DNA of 64,000 nucleotides from Ectocarpus siliculosus. Lineage: Eukaryota > Sar > Phaeophyceae > Ectocarpales > Ectocarpaceae. Positions 33,801 to 40,322 of this stretch are shown here, piece after piece. Location: contig FN649739.1 of the NCBI GenBank assembly GCA_000310025.1, positions 298,384 through 362,383 on the forward strand. Direction: 5' to 3'. Under the pieces are notes generated by a model. It saw only the letters and a list, made by a program, of their open reading frames with translations, had not been told where the DNA came from and did no database searches. Each line of letters opens with the position of its first letter. The first letter of the stretch is position 1. Both the position numbers and the translations under genes were made by a program.

Positions 33801-36800
33801 TGCGAACGTTGTTTTTGGCGTTGGTTCCTGTCCTTTTCTTTGGCCGTTGTTTACGTTCCCCGGAAACCCCCTCTTTTCCTGCTTTTCTCGATTTTGGTCG
33901 ACCCCTAACGGTTTTCCATGTCGTTTGATCCTTTGCAGGCTCGGTTTTCGTTTCTTATTCTTTATGTTTACATTTCAGCACTCGATCGCATCGTAGCCCC
34001 CCTTCCCGTAAGGTTCTGGCTTACTTGATTGCGTATTCGATCGGTTCATCCGTACGAGATCGTTTGTGATTTTCTCTTCACGATTTCGTTACTTCGTGTT
34101 ATGGTCTTTTCGGTTCGGATGTTTTGGTTATTTTTCGCACCCATGTGCCTTTTACCGATTTTATCCACCGACTTTGCCGCCCCGGCTTCTGTGTTTTCTT
34201 CTTTCTTGGTTCCGCTTCTTTGGTTTGGTTAACGGAGAGGTGCGGGTGAGGGTTTTGAGTTGTCGTATCTTCGATCCATCCCGCAATCCTCTTGATTGAC
34301 TAGAGTCCCTCCGAGGTTTGCTTCTGTATCTGCATCTACGTCCACTCAGGGTGGGCTATTGTTATGGTATTTGGAGGTAGACAAGTGATCGTGGTTGATC
34401 ATGGTTATTTGGCGCCCTCGGATGATGAGACGTGACGTCATGCTAGATCAGGGCTTTATGCTGAGACATGTGCCCTTCTGTTCAGTGTGTGCGTACAGGC
34501 GATCTATGATCGTGTGTGCGTGGGATATTGTGAGTTGGCTTGGAAAGCGTTAATCAAGAGAAAGAGAACAACGGAAAGCAACAACAACCTGCTACTGTGG
34601 TCGGACAAGAGAGTTCCACACAGCTCAAAGGTGATTGATTCTGAAGGAAGGGGTCAAATACCATTACACTTTACCCCAGATTGACAAGTCTTTCCCCAGA
34701 TTTGTCAGTTCGAGCTTTCTTACAAATCTTGGAGCGGGTCATAGATCATGGGTGCGACAAGATTTCTACAGGTCAGTCAACCTTATCGTCCATACCGCTA
34801 TATGAAACTTGCACCGTGACACATTCGTCAAGACCTCCTGGCTTCACTGTGTCGACGCCACGAGCGCCGACAGTGGAAAAATGCGATCTACATTACATTA
34901 ACTTCCGGTGTGTCGGTGACCTCTTTCCACAATCAGGTCTCCTATTTTGGCATGCACGAGCGGGCTCGGCATCACGGTGCGCTACACAGTTACGATGTAC
35001 GGTTTGGTGGTGGGGCGAAACTTGGAAATCGTAAACCTCATCGGCTTCCCAGCGCTGTGGATTGCCGAGATAGCGCTGATTCTGACGGCATTGCGGCTGT
35101 TCGTCATGTACTACCCCAGCACACGAGCCAAGTACGGAAGAGTGACCAGAGAAAAGCCGTGGGCTTGCGGCCTGGTAGCCACCTACCTTCTGGTGGAAAC
35201 GGTGGTATGGTTGGCAGCTGCAATGCAGGGTACCAAGAGGTGAGGAATGAAAATGAAGCAGGGTAGGCTACAGGATTCGAGGTTTCGCGTCGCGTGAGCC
35301 CCCCTCAACTACTGTCATGGACACGTGTAACTGCTGCTGCCGTGTGTTTGTGTTTTTTTATTAGCATCGACCGCGCTGACCGCCTGACCAATGAAAAGTC
35401 AGTCTCAGTGCGTGTGTGTGCTTGTGCGTGAGAGAGAGAGGAGAGAAGTTGAGTGAGAGAGAGACGTGTATATATATATATATATACTACTACTATACAA
35501 GGTCTCTATTCGGGACGTGGGTATCAAGCCTCCCGCGCGTGACCCAAGACCAACATGCATGCGCATTGCCCGAAGAAGGGGCCTTGTGTCTTACTTTTGA
35601 CGGGAAGTTTTGTAACGCTCGTATTACGTACAAAACATCGCGCACGTAGTTATTCTACATTGATCGGAGCCAGCTCGAGCGGACAACAGTTGCCAGCGAA
35701 AATCTGCTAATTGTATGTAGTGTGATTGACGATAGCAGGTTTCCAACGAGAACCAAGTCGATTTCGAAACAACACCACCAAAATACCATGTTCAACACTG
35801 CGGGTGCATGCGGTAAGACTTGTCTACAGCAGCAAGCAGCGTTTCACTTGGCCCGCTGCAAAGTGTAAACGAGCAAACGTTGGTACTGTTGGACATTGCC
35901 ATGAAACCTGGAGACATAGCGATGTGGCCAGCAAATGAATGAATTAATGAATTGGAAATGAACAGACCAAGAAGCAGCGACATATCTCAACTGTCGTTTT
36001 TGAATGGGTGTCGCCAGGCGTTGTCTGCGCGGAACGCGCCCCCGGGATGTAGAGCCAGTTTTGGCGACCTTGACCGTTGACCACACGCGTCACGGAGGCC
36101 TACCGAGCTCCGGGTACGAGCGCTACATTGTAATGTACCTCGAGCGTGCCCCTGAGGAGGAACCCCTGAGGAGGAATCGCAAGAAAAAACTTGTTGCAAC
36201 GAGAGGAAGCAATGCCGAAGCATGAAAGGTGACCAAACATTTATGTACACACATACATATGGAGAGATACGTTGTAGAGACAGATACAGACAGACAGACA
36301 GGTAGACAGACAGACAGACTCAGTCAAGATCACTATCCAGAAACTATCTAGCCTTGCACGTTTTGTGAAGTGTGTCAATATTGCGTCTAACATCGAGAGC
36401 CGACTCCGCCGCTGACATTCCTCGCAGAGTTGCAGCCGTCATGACGAACCTGGGCCCGCTCTCGGCGTTCATCACTCTCATGGCGGTGGCATGCCTCGGC
36501 CGCCAGTTGAAGCGGATCCACGACCTCAGCAACATGGGCCGGGATATTCGCCTGATTGGGATAATTCTGCTAATATGTTTACGTGAGTGATGGCATTGAC
36601 TACGTCAAGTGAGCGTGTACATCTAATCCCTTTGCGTGAAACATCTTGGTGGTTATTGCTTTGGGGAGTACTGCCCGAAGCACTGCCATGAACTAGGACC
36701 CCGTGAGGGGGCAGCATGGGGGGGGGGGGGGGGGGAAGGACCGGTATCGTGGTTTTGGTAGTCCGACGCACTTATAAGCATGAGCCACCGCCGCAAGTGC

Positions 36801-39800
36801 GTGTCCTGCATCGGGACTGCTTCGTGCGATCGTTCGGTAGGTCATGACGCTTTCACCAAATTGACTGCACGTTCCGCTTTCTTGTTGTTGCCTCCTGAAA
36901 GTACGCGAATCAATGGTTCGACTTCAAGTCCTTCCTTGGTAGAGTTCGTCTGTGACACCACGGAAAGCGTCGCAAAGTTTGCCCACGGATGCTAGGAGGG
37001 TACCTGGACAGAAAACTGAACCTTTTCAACGTGTATAGTCAAAACAAAAACCCCATCAACGCCATCACATCGCCACCAACAACAAGAAGAACAACAACAT
37101 GAACAACAACAACAACAACAACTTGTCGAGATGAGGCTACGCCGAATAACGTCGAAATTTCACACGATATACGACTTCCTTTGTCGAACTGAAATTTCCT
37201 GACGGAATTAGCTGACACCTGCCACCCCACACGATCGACATCGATACCCCCCCATGACCGTTGCTTGCGTGGCGCCTGTTGCTCACTTGCCGCTTTCCAG
37301 CCGTGTTCATGGCGATCAGGGTGCTATTGGGCTCTATCCTGGCGTTCAAGTACTTCTTCGTCATTTTCATTACTATTTCGCACCCGCCCATCGTCTGGAT
37401 TTTGTGAGTCCTACACCCTCCCCCGTGTTTCGTGGTCGTTGCGAACCTGCGCGTGCTCTGGGATATGAACCCTCTTCTCTTTCGTGGTGGTGCCAACCCG
37501 GAGTTGTAGCTCTATAGGTATTTTTTGGGGATGTTTTTCGTGGCTGTGCCCGGCTACCTTCCGCGGTGTTAAGACAAGGAGGGCTGTATAGGCCCTGCTC
37601 ACGATGCGCGGGCGTACGCACGCGCTCGGTTGCTGGGCAAGGCTGATGATCTATGAAATAGAATGGCGTCCTACTAGGAGAGTTCATGTCAGTCTCTGGA
37701 AAACACAGAGCGCGCACACGCCTACGGTGTGGCCGGCCGTCCTCGCGATTTCCGTCATGCAGTCAATCGCTGTCCTTTGACAAGGGTCTGTCTGAGGAGC
37801 GACGTGCACATCTAACTCCTCTTCCTCCTCCTTCGTTGTGGGCTTGCGCAGGAACATCAGACCCATCCAAGAGGTCCTGCATCACGCCCCAAGAAATAGC
37901 ATTCCCAAAGGTGTTCAGATGCTGCTGGCGTTGTCGTCGAGGAGGAGGAGGGGGAGCAGTTCAACTATTGGCGGCGAGGAAGATACCTCGGATGTTACAC
38001 AGAACCCGAGCCAACGCAGCCGCGAGTCTTACGTCGATTCGAACCGGCTCGCCGGCATCATGAACTACCTCCCGCTGCGGGAAGCGTTCGGAGAGTTCTG
38101 CCAGAAATCGCTCTGCGGCGAGGTTAGTCGATGTGTGGTGTGTTAACAAGCCGTGGAGTCATTGGCTAAATACTCGTCGCTCGCAATTTCTAGCTGCCCT
38201 ACGGCCTTGTCTCTTCTTCTTCAACTTCAGACGTCCTAGAAAACGGGCCACGCAATATATTTCATTCCTCTGCGGTGCTTGCCTTCATGTTGTTTAGCGA
38301 GACCGGTTCATCCGTCTTTCCACCAAGTGCACTCACGAACAAGTCGTCTCTGGTACAGCCAATGCCGGCATGGATCACGGATAGACACACAACCGGCCGT
38401 TCTCCGAGCACGTGTTCGCTCTGGCTCTCTGCTGTTGGGGGTCGCAGCAAGCGTGGCAGTAGGTGTTGTGGTGTGGCGTACGAGGCGGCGTTCCGAAGGC
38501 GTCGAGGTGGCTGGTGTCCGCGGCACGCGCATCACACACGAGAGAGTGACAAGGGCGTGTGCTGCAGAAACTTGCAGCAAGGGGGGCCTCCCTTTCCGAA
38601 TACTTTCTCTCTGAGGCGGGGCCTTTGACTTGGGTGATACAATATTCGGTCTATCTCCCCGCTCCTCACCTCCCGCTACTGTAAACAGGAGAATCACCGT
38701 CCGCTTGCTAGTCCCCCCTTTTTGTAATATCCTTTTTGTCATCTGCACTTCGATCGCCCTCTGATATCGATCGGTTTTCTGATCACATGATGCTTGTACG
38801 TCTGTGCGCACCCTCTCATGCGCAGTCTTTCCAGTTTCTCCGGGATGCTTCGGAGTTCAGAGGCGTGATCGTCGAAGGCCCCGTCGACGGCGATGCCAAC
38901 GGCAGCGCCGAAGAGGAGCAGGAGGCACCAGTACACACGAGCGGGTTGGGGGACGTGGCCGCCATGGTGAACGAGTACATCAAGGACGGCGCTCCCTCGG
39001 AGATCAACATCGGCAGCGACATCAAGCACGACATCATGGAGCTGGCCAAGGTCGAAACCTTCGCCTCGCTTGACCAGGTGAGAAGTAAATCGAAGAAGGT
39101 TCGAAGCTTTCGCTTGGTTCGAAGCTTTCGCTTCGCTTGACCAGGTGAGAAGTATAGAGCAGGAAGGAAGTTCGAAGCTTCGCTTCGCTTGACCAGGTGA
39201 GATGCAAACAGAAAGGAGAAAACCGAACTGGCGTGCCTAGAGGCATGGCTACGGCGTGCTCGGGCTTTCCGTTTTGGTCTCTAAAGCACCGTCGGTGACA
39301 TAGGACATCACACTCCGGGGATCGATTTGCAATTGTCGATGCATAACTCCACGACGACGAGGACACGTAATCAAAATATTGATATTCCGAAAGCTCTCGA
39401 CGACCCGGCTCGAACACCGCCATTGTCGGCACCGCCATGCTAGGCAACTTACGGACCCCCCCCTTCGTCCTCCATGACCGAAATGTAGTGTATTCCTGCT
39501 GGAAGTGTGGTGACGCGGTTTTTGATGGTCCGGCTCTTGTTAAAACAACTTTGAATAGGCTCACTCCGTCCACCTTCTTGGCTGAGTATAGTTCGTGGGT
39601 AGACCGGTTCCTCGGGGCTGGGGATCAGTGTTGACTGGCTTACCTTGATCTGTCCTTCGTTTTTGGTGGTCTCCTTCTCATGTCCGGTGACTTGACAAGG
39701 GGTATGGCCACTTGTTGGGAGAAATCCAGGTACTGTAGTTATAGATGGTCAAAGCTTCTCTTCCAGAGAAGCGATTGACACGCGGACGGTATCAAGCCGT

Positions 39801-40322
39801 TCGGACAGAGCAACAGAAACGGGCGAAGCATGCGATAGACATGGTAAACGAGACAATTTCCACTTTGACGGGGCTTTCATTCTCTTTTTCACATGGAGTT
39901 GAGCTGAAACTCCGGGTTTCACAGCATCTGGAATAATAAGTGTCGTGAACAGACTGTAGGGGAAGTCCCCTCGTCGTAGATGCGGCATTACCGTCGCCTC
40001 TTCGACACCTCCAGAGGGCAAACAAGGAAGCATCTGCCGCTTCCGCCCCCTTTTTCCTAGCGCCGCGACCAGTACGATCACCATGTTCGTACCTGGACGA
40101 AAACGGCCAATCACGGTATTTTGTGCAGATACTGCGCGAAACCGCCAATCACTTTTGTTGGTGTTCTTTCGTCCTTCCCGTGTACAGGATGCGCGACTGC
40201 TGATTTTCGTCAAGGCCGAGAGGGAGATCAGGAGGATCCTGGAAGACAATCTCATGGCCAGGTTCCTGGCGTCCGCACAGTACAAACGGGCTGTGGACGG
40301 TGACGGCGATGGACGCGTGTAG
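18861..40322 (+). CDS. 7TM-RGS fusion gene, copy A (G-protein signalling regulator)
   Basis: Exons: 18861-18985 (TM1), 19269-19336 (TM2, frame uncertain), 34937-35239, 36428-36582, 37301-37403, 37852-38122, 38826-39077, 40188-40322 (TAG). Phases match exactly from exon 3 to 8. Exons 3-5 give five hydrophobic segments (GFPALWIAEIALILTALRLF, VATYLLVETVVWLAA, PLSAFITLMAVACLGRQL, IRLIGIILLICL, AFKYFFVIFITI), aligning in pattern with Arabidopsis RGS1. Exons 6-8 encode the RGS box: YLPLREAFGEFCQKSLCGE, SFQFLRDASEFRG, an acidic insert, EYIKDGAPSEINIGSDIKHD, RRILEDNLMARFLASAQY. The RGS box should accelerate GTP hydrolysis on G-alpha at the plasma membrane. The exon 2 to 3 intron is 15.6 kb because transposons, including a 13-kb retrotransposon, inserted there. 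Exon 2 differs from copy C by 7- and 5-nt indels, so function is doubtful; an extra exon may be missing. Confidence 0.7.
19901..20106. mobile_element. 206-bp MITE with perfect 22-bp terminal inverted repeats
   Basis: The element begins TATGACACAAGATAACACAC (plus CC) and ends with its exact reverse complement at 20085-20106. It is flanked by a 5-bp direct repeat CGGTA (19896-19900 and 20107-20111). Inner sequence continues the inverted symmetry imperfectly (CGATTTCAAAGCTCG / GAGCTCTGAACATCGG). It has no coding capacity. It lies in the long intron of 7TM-RGS copy A. The perfect ends and target duplication indicate a fairly recent insertion. Confidence 0.85.
20305..21516. mobile_element. PIF/Harbinger-like non-autonomous element with internal tandem repeats
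   Basis: Terminal inverted repeats GGCCATTTCTTGCGGTT (20305) and AACCGCAAGAAATGGCC (ending 21516) are flanked by TTA on both sides. A 3-bp TWA target duplication with GGC-starting ends is typical of PIF/Harbinger elements. Sub-terminal regions are rich in CTTTTTTT/AAAAAAAG blocks. The centre holds three tandem units of about 220 bp starting near 20781, 21001 and 21227, each with GTCCTATAGCCTCCTGGTCT or a variant. No transposase is seen, so it is a deletion or MITE-type derivative inside the copy A intron. Confidence 0.65.
20781..21300 (+). repeat. Three tandem units of about 220 bp
   Basis: The units share PIASWSVS-TTQDGPYTQLVAH-F-IAVA-VGGEG when translated in their open frames. The middle and last keep a single frame (20849-21301), the first has a stop after IAVA. 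The conservation at protein level is suggestive but may simply reflect recent duplication. No domain is recognised. Confidence 0.6.
21643..21951 (+). repeat. 5' LTR of the Ty3/gypsy element
   Basis: It starts TGTTATGGTATTTGG and ends CAAATACCATTACA; 309 bp. It differs from the 3' LTR by G/C in the GGCGCC(G/C)TCGG segment and by C/T in TTTATGC(C/T)GAGACA. It contains a perfect CRE/bZIP palindrome TGACGTCA at 21716-21723, a plausible promoter element. Confidence 0.95.
21716..21723. promoter_or_regulatory. CRE-type palindrome TGACGTCA in the LTR
   Basis: The 8-bp consensus for CREB/ATF-type bZIP factors is present in the 5' LTR and conserved at 34433-34440 in the 3' LTR. Retrotransposon promoters lie in LTRs, so this is a candidate enhancer; no expression evidence is available. 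Confidence 0.4.
21953..22025 (-). other. Primer-binding site extended into an antisense tRNA-Ser(GGA)
   Basis: One base after the LTR the plus strand reads TGGCGTCGTCGGCAGGACAC. Its reverse complement is a tRNA 3' half: acceptor strand ending G-CCA, a perfect T-arm (GCAGG TTCGTGT CCTGC), a long class-II variable arm (GTG ATTT CAC) and an anticodon arm with loop TTGGAAA, anticodon GGA (serine). Similarity fades in the D-loop (GCTGCTGAAGG), and the 5' acceptor strand is absent, so this is not a functional tRNA gene. Normal primer-binding sites copy about 18 nt; here roughly 65-70 nt of the primer tRNA appear to be fixed in the element. Confidence 0.7.
22068..22689 (+). pseudogene. Gag leader region with Pro/Gly/Ser repeats, frame-disrupted
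   Basis: An ATG at 22068 opens MPVVRRSRRLAGKPP, a basic leader in frame 3. A repetitive region follows, whose sensible reading is GYGSQSPSLTDPTGFGSTRN and PTDPQGFGAE units. A 119-bp tandem duplication (from 22244 and 22363) moves this reading from frame 2 to frame 1. Frame 1 then runs into main Gag but is cut by a TAG at 22645-22647. The repeats were probably the Gag N-terminus, now broken by indels and one stop. Confidence 0.55.
22690..25395 (+). CDS. gag: Gag polyprotein with Arg/Ser-rich region and CCHC knuckle
   Basis: A 901-residue frame beginning MPYQQQGLL. Residues 1-170 are of mixed composition. About 175-310 is strongly basic and Arg/Ser/Gly-rich (SRGSRGRGSGRGSSSNRGRG, RRRSRSHSRSCSPRRRGHR), like an SR-type RNA-binding segment. 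About 400-650 is helical capsid-like sequence with a retrotransposon-gag flavour. A zinc knuckle C-LN-C-HGSG-H-SIKH-C at residues 741-754 fits C-X2-C-X4-H-X4-C exactly. It should package element RNA into virus-like particles in the cytoplasm. The chosen ATG is the first after the in-frame TAG at 22645; the ancestral start was probably further upstream. It ends at a single TGA, followed in the same frame by Pol. Confidence 0.9.
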   Translation: MPYQQQGLLLNPPLSIARGGYVVPPPAQPSYSQMAQGPPDLSLRTGDELFLDIPVSNFAHVHQQAFTKACRIQVTKAATVLTTMLETSERPTVTLREFMHHVAHAPTVDAPLVESVTRLLHGLRGGYANLTGGYRPTEVNWYLPPSILPTTFGASAAFAKQTGDFRVVTHRKVKKERATDSSSSHSRGSRGRGSGRGSSSNRGRGNHNGHRQRGSRGSRSSAASESDASASVAASSSKRSNRGKRGKKRSGSNGRREEVAVERKPSATKSVSKEDTSRGRRRSRSHSRSCSPRRRGHRRGHRSSDGSEAPAYEDHSPEEIFDANQPHLTTDLPLEERLDQPLTAPRDDRQVPLLGDVAASDHSLMSRNSAFVGHNAQPLSSTTARARQVEIDKADALAEAARIREISAKYIKTKFRDIRIQPSIPWPANLKQAVPQLLDSIKAAALDVLQQADPFIDFDKSDTWVRGWENPLKKAIISAVSPNKQTTGDLISSINGMFVQVKQRMDDGMNGGEAFKHLLRLIASHFKHEDRGDALTTLNAFGVPNGTTFGEFLRQYRTAVNNITHYSSLFSLNETWIVGITRNKINDQFSVMMSDCFPGAKRTAAEPYSSLDEMWRVLNEFTTSKVKAENGEQYAALSLSGLSLHSQGGSRSQGRSTTQSQQPWSSQGARGKSVMRVKAEPIHDVFCVSYDAWPLATDDHWETVHAVVSSGFKRQLPPLWTPLLRTRADRAQAFSANAGRCLNCHGSGHSIKHCEQPFTNASGVLNPDLGALTDGDDMFRLWQERLRSWRTKPATATTHGSRNSNGQQNRRRSHRPAHRVQYAGNAPNPQQYTQTWHQPPPQGLLQSSAPAQQHTLVAYQPHAGTAPASATHAQPALRINSRLPVDSNPNARTPGTYNAGN
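25393..25395 (+). other. Single in-frame TGA separating gag and pol
   Basis: Gag (22690) and Pol (25411) are in the same reading frame, with only this stop between them: AACTGACAGCCCAAC. A purine-free +4 C after TGA is known to weaken termination. The arrangement resembles gammaretrovirus-type stop readthrough but could also be a point mutation in a single Gag-Pol frame. Confidence 0.6.
25396..31923 (+). CDS. pol: Pol polyprotein with embedded NADAR domain (protease, RT, RNase H, integrase)
   Basis: Residues are counted from 25411 (2,170 codons). Order: low-complexity leader with a duplicated 38-residue unit; NADAR/YbiA-like domain 371-528; aspartic protease with LLDSGS (Asp 648) and ILLGRDSF; reverse transcriptase from about 1011 with AYLDD (28942); RNase H with CCDASSDG (Asp 1333), LDLEAGA, IYSDNKAL and ADMLSRLP; an approximately 300-residue Pro/Ala/Thr spacer; integrase with H-X5-H...C-X2-C zinc finger (His 1909, Cys 1945) and catalytic Asp 1978, Asp 2040, Glu 2076, a D,D(35)E spacing. 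All catalytic residues are present. It replicates the element RNA into DNA and integrates it. The frame stops with TGA at 31921, and the integrase tail continues in the next frame. No ATG is needed if Pol is made by readthrough. Confidence 0.93.
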   Translation, partial: QPNGGLSLLPDPPMAKQGAARYVSQDARIVGTVECTTPVPTTDTSATSASASTSSGEDGVAHTPDHGSFSAVVNAYTPRLGTQGATCLEGGSPSFNTARAACTRGSFSAVVSKYTPRLGTQGATCLEGGSPSFNTARAACTTHDYTTLPPANQPEPLRVGYTNARVGLRCGYGRSGLSSMPKRSAQTSSWKTVKTPTLSTIHEMSPGLATSSDALDMSTTYGSSTACGDTADGTRDGNKSHSPHGEASMTDCVERNTRRFPVVCDSRSTKTERSPTATTEVLTTPYSEDAPIAPLAEQTAKNSRPSSREVRHVSNVMDSSESTTDYTPPPGCAVGRVEDLGKQTSPSSAIAGIRIYPPPPTDARCSPPAFDPSKEYCTPDMVLFWQAPSFFSQWTPSVFTVDGVEYSCGEQFFAAVKARLFGDQDTLRRIMRVSDPIKHKRYGRQVKGFDEAVWERERENVVRVASYYKFSQNPAMRQHLLGTGDKMLVEASPFDAIWGIGHRADDPAAIQPSLWRGSNLLGKSLQVVRDLLREHAPTPTLPPQVSSDAQLRNTIHEVNPATQERISTAAAEEAAPSSGYRIKSAHVPRDHSAEVLAVTSAEYHEEDRVPLLAEHGPCLVGGVVTVDDASFTTRVKIHAGPAKSQYGCAALLDSGSPATFINSNAVGTLKAMGAISEACISHGNSRSWGGFGKSESLQTSDTVRLSVQFFHGDTPSASLAVWAHIVPANTMQFPILLGRDSFMRFNTRTYRMLPPRPLDNRVFGEYTLAHQDDSGAVAYVPDFTAPADQFQLRYAGPTGTSLSDDHQMIEVNLVRSNGTPALTGQYLVDMLPDVSSNEEIFVSDGRQFVPLAGAAELEPGDLLGTAAAPLMRVPVEHLEQQFSDEADTSCSVPGPILGSTEDNADRTVDPQVRCHDPFVHNLRSTDLPVPDPGKSPPAAPAPAHTSPSPPPQHVMERLSADQRVSFESLWNRLPPHLKLVKFDLHGPGWSPEVITELGDLLHDFQDVFSTSSTDLGSCSLMPFEIKVPPDCPPVTSKPYRMNPLVAKQVDAILDQYLAAGLIQHSTSPYSSPIVVIPKKSGGIRITVNYRKLNHISSFGQLPIPRVDEILTKLNRGSIFSLFDFTGSFHQITVHKDTIPLTAFATPTRLFEWLRMPMGASQSAGHFVKVINEVIKGLDGVEAYLDDVVVFDEGPLQHVRNMRTLFERLRKYDLKLSPSKATIGTTKADFLGHTISSKGVLPNARKVAALAGMPMPTTVKQLRSLMGGLSYYRRFLRDMAKRVKSITHLLKKGVPFAFTSDMETTVRSLLAELAKPPILVFPDWDAIADGTRPLRLCCDASSDGLGAALEQEQKDGSVRPIVFISRATLDAERNWTALDLEAGAVVWAIKRLREYLRGTHFRIYSDNKALESLSKISEHNPRVQRWIEFLEAYSYTLEYRRGASNGNADMLSRLPIEPTAADINGNSRLTSPEDVGVYLIRATGHAPPGQTTPGVGLGGLAPPSENAALGGLPLTSDDFADFRKHGPRMRIDDLDAPAGEFVARVFPYVNARGPLRHLADDRALSCTDHSVFAVPEVTSAATQKIQGAVPALRSSASPVVSPMRPLYRDTATVYGPSARPHTDTAAFALPVHDTQTADDNSRLPPVVSHATATVDAGSHSDRLDAADSLRPPSTSRLQPHRIDPSELISTRTRRRTAAAAGQPQPDVNYGFGPDLSIPPHVPRAGASRRQTRVTPAATTPEPAVEPVPTVPIAPPETVTDAPTGPLLGLSQPAAAAGKATPAVDSMVLNPAELEFRESVERYTRADWAREQQKEPVCEATIRYILLKRPQSLPVDFFARVSYHSRHRPSLEDIRELADKGRLVTDDGLCLLVRKNTKPPVSSDRPGGRAARLLNDEPTRIYVPMLMRPWVMQACHANALCHLGTARTLSLLERFYWWIGMSISTRWWIRRCLKCQARKTARQTIRWPILTIPLPSAPGVAISVDYFGPLPTTPRGFSYILLFTDRFSRRANMYAVTDAEFTAEGTADVLVNKYMPVWGCPLSILSDNGLQFCSKLSVAILKLLRVRKITTSAYHPSGNGGVERVNHTMAQMLAMVVNERQDDWDIHLPHVEFAYNNSVSAATGLAPNEVHMARLPRFPLTVFDNIYARGHQSLARDQLEYCNLAADRATALLRASA
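25593..25820 (+). repeat. In-frame tandem duplication of 114 bp in pol
   Basis: Two adjacent units each encode 38 residues (GSFSAVV..YTPRLGTQGATC...). They differ by only a few bases, chiefly VNAY versus VSKY. The duplication keeps the frame and lies in the unstructured leader before the NADAR domain. Confidence 0.9.
26521..26997 (+). other. NADAR (YbiA-like, DUF1768) domain inside Pol
   Basis: About 158 residues show the full family pattern: a start with FFSQWTPSVFTVDGVEYSC, then GEQFFAAVKARLFGD (the conserved S/G-x-E-x-x-F-x-A-x-K signature), GFDEAVWERERENVV, FSQNPAMRQHLLGTGD, LVEASPFDAIWGIG and GSNLLGKSLQVVRDLLRE. Known NADAR proteins act on ribose-linked substrates: YbiA-type enzymes hydrolyse riboflavin-pathway intermediates, and some NADARs remove ADP-ribose from guanine in DNA. 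The domain is in frame with Pol and not interrupted. What it does for a retrotransposon is unknown. Confidence 0.88.
31924..33011 (+). pseudogene. Frameshifted integrase tail with chromodomain-like and Tudor-like segments
   Basis: After the Pol stop the coding signal continues in frame 2 (to the TAA at 32605): YELVREQHELTVSRMERRN, LNWTGPFKILAVG (integrase GPY/F-type module) and a chromodomain-like end (YETHWKGLLRPSWEREMDL, then ILLYWAG). It then moves to frame 3, ending at 33011, with a small beta-rich segment at 32745-32898 (GAHFWYKAQDALWWLGKISG, then VFVVRFLDDPG), reminiscent of Tudor/Agenet folds. Two single-base shifts, near 31900 and 32590, are needed to read the whole. In chromoviruses such domains steer integration to particular chromatin. 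Either this copy is damaged or frameshifting is used. Confidence 0.65.
33012..34359 (+). other. Non-coding 3' region of the retrotransposon
   Basis: A T-rich, gene-free tail lies between the end of the integrase tail and the 3' LTR. It contains the seven-unit minisatellite at 33105-33472. The short purine-rich stretch AGGGTGGGCTAT just before the 3' LTR is the only candidate polypurine tract and is weak. No env-like frame with a signal peptide was found. Confidence 0.7.
33105..33472 (+). repeat. Minisatellite, seven units of 50-56 bp
   Basis: The unit is TGTATGTTTCTAGCTCGCCC, followed by TCTCGATCTATTTTCGAGACTGGCTATTGCTTC. Units start near 33105, 33157, 33213, 33266, 33319, 33369 and 33421. 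Each contains a small inverted repeat (CTCGA...TCGAG), so its RNA would fold into a row of hairpins. It is inside the retrotransposon 3' region. Confidence 0.88.
34360..34668 (+). repeat. 3' LTR of the Ty3/gypsy element
   Basis: 309 bp, identical to the 5' LTR except at two positions. The TGACGTCA palindrome is at 34433-34440. It is followed by the target duplication CTTT and then by host intron sequence. Confidence 0.95.
35400..35490. repeat. GA/TA simple repeats in the copy A intron
   Basis: Runs of GAGAGAGA and then (TA)n around 35465-35487, after exon 3 of copy A. The corresponding place in copy B (55190-55270) has a longer GA-rich tract. Between about 35490 and 36230 copy A has some 740 bp of unclassified sequence that copy B lacks. 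Confidence 0.75.
36278..36325. repeat. (GACA)n tetranucleotide repeat
   Basis: About ten degenerate GACA/CAGA units, conserved at the same intron position in copy B (55285-55318). Confidence 0.8.
39270..39450. mobile_element. MITE remnant in intron 7 of copy A
   Basis: The sequence from GGTGACATAGGACATCACAC through CGGGGATCGATTTGCAA matches the left part of the fuller element in copy B (58710-58935). It resembles the TATGACACAAG family at 19901. Copy A keeps only the left half, so the insertion predates the A/B duplication and the right end was later lost. Confidence 0.5.

Larger units (their letters stand above)
21643..34668 (+). mobile_element. Ty3/gypsy chromovirus-like LTR retrotransposon, 13,026 bp
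   Basis: A nearly complete element inserted in the long intron of 7TM-RGS copy A, in the same orientation as the gene. It has 309-bp LTRs (21643-21951, 34360-34668) with TG...CA ends and inverted termini TGTTATGGTATTTG / CAAATACCATTACA. A 4-bp target duplication CTTT lies at 21639-21642 and 34669-34672. The LTRs differ at only two sites, so insertion is recent. Internal order: PBS with antisense tRNA-Ser, Gag, TGA, Pol with NADAR domain, protease, RT, RNase H, integrase, chromodomain-like and Tudor-like segments, then a 1.35-kb non-coding tail with tandem repeats. RT before integrase in Pol defines Ty3/gypsy. Frameshifts in the Gag leader and the integrase tail suggest this copy may be defective unless recoding is used. 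Confidence 0.95.
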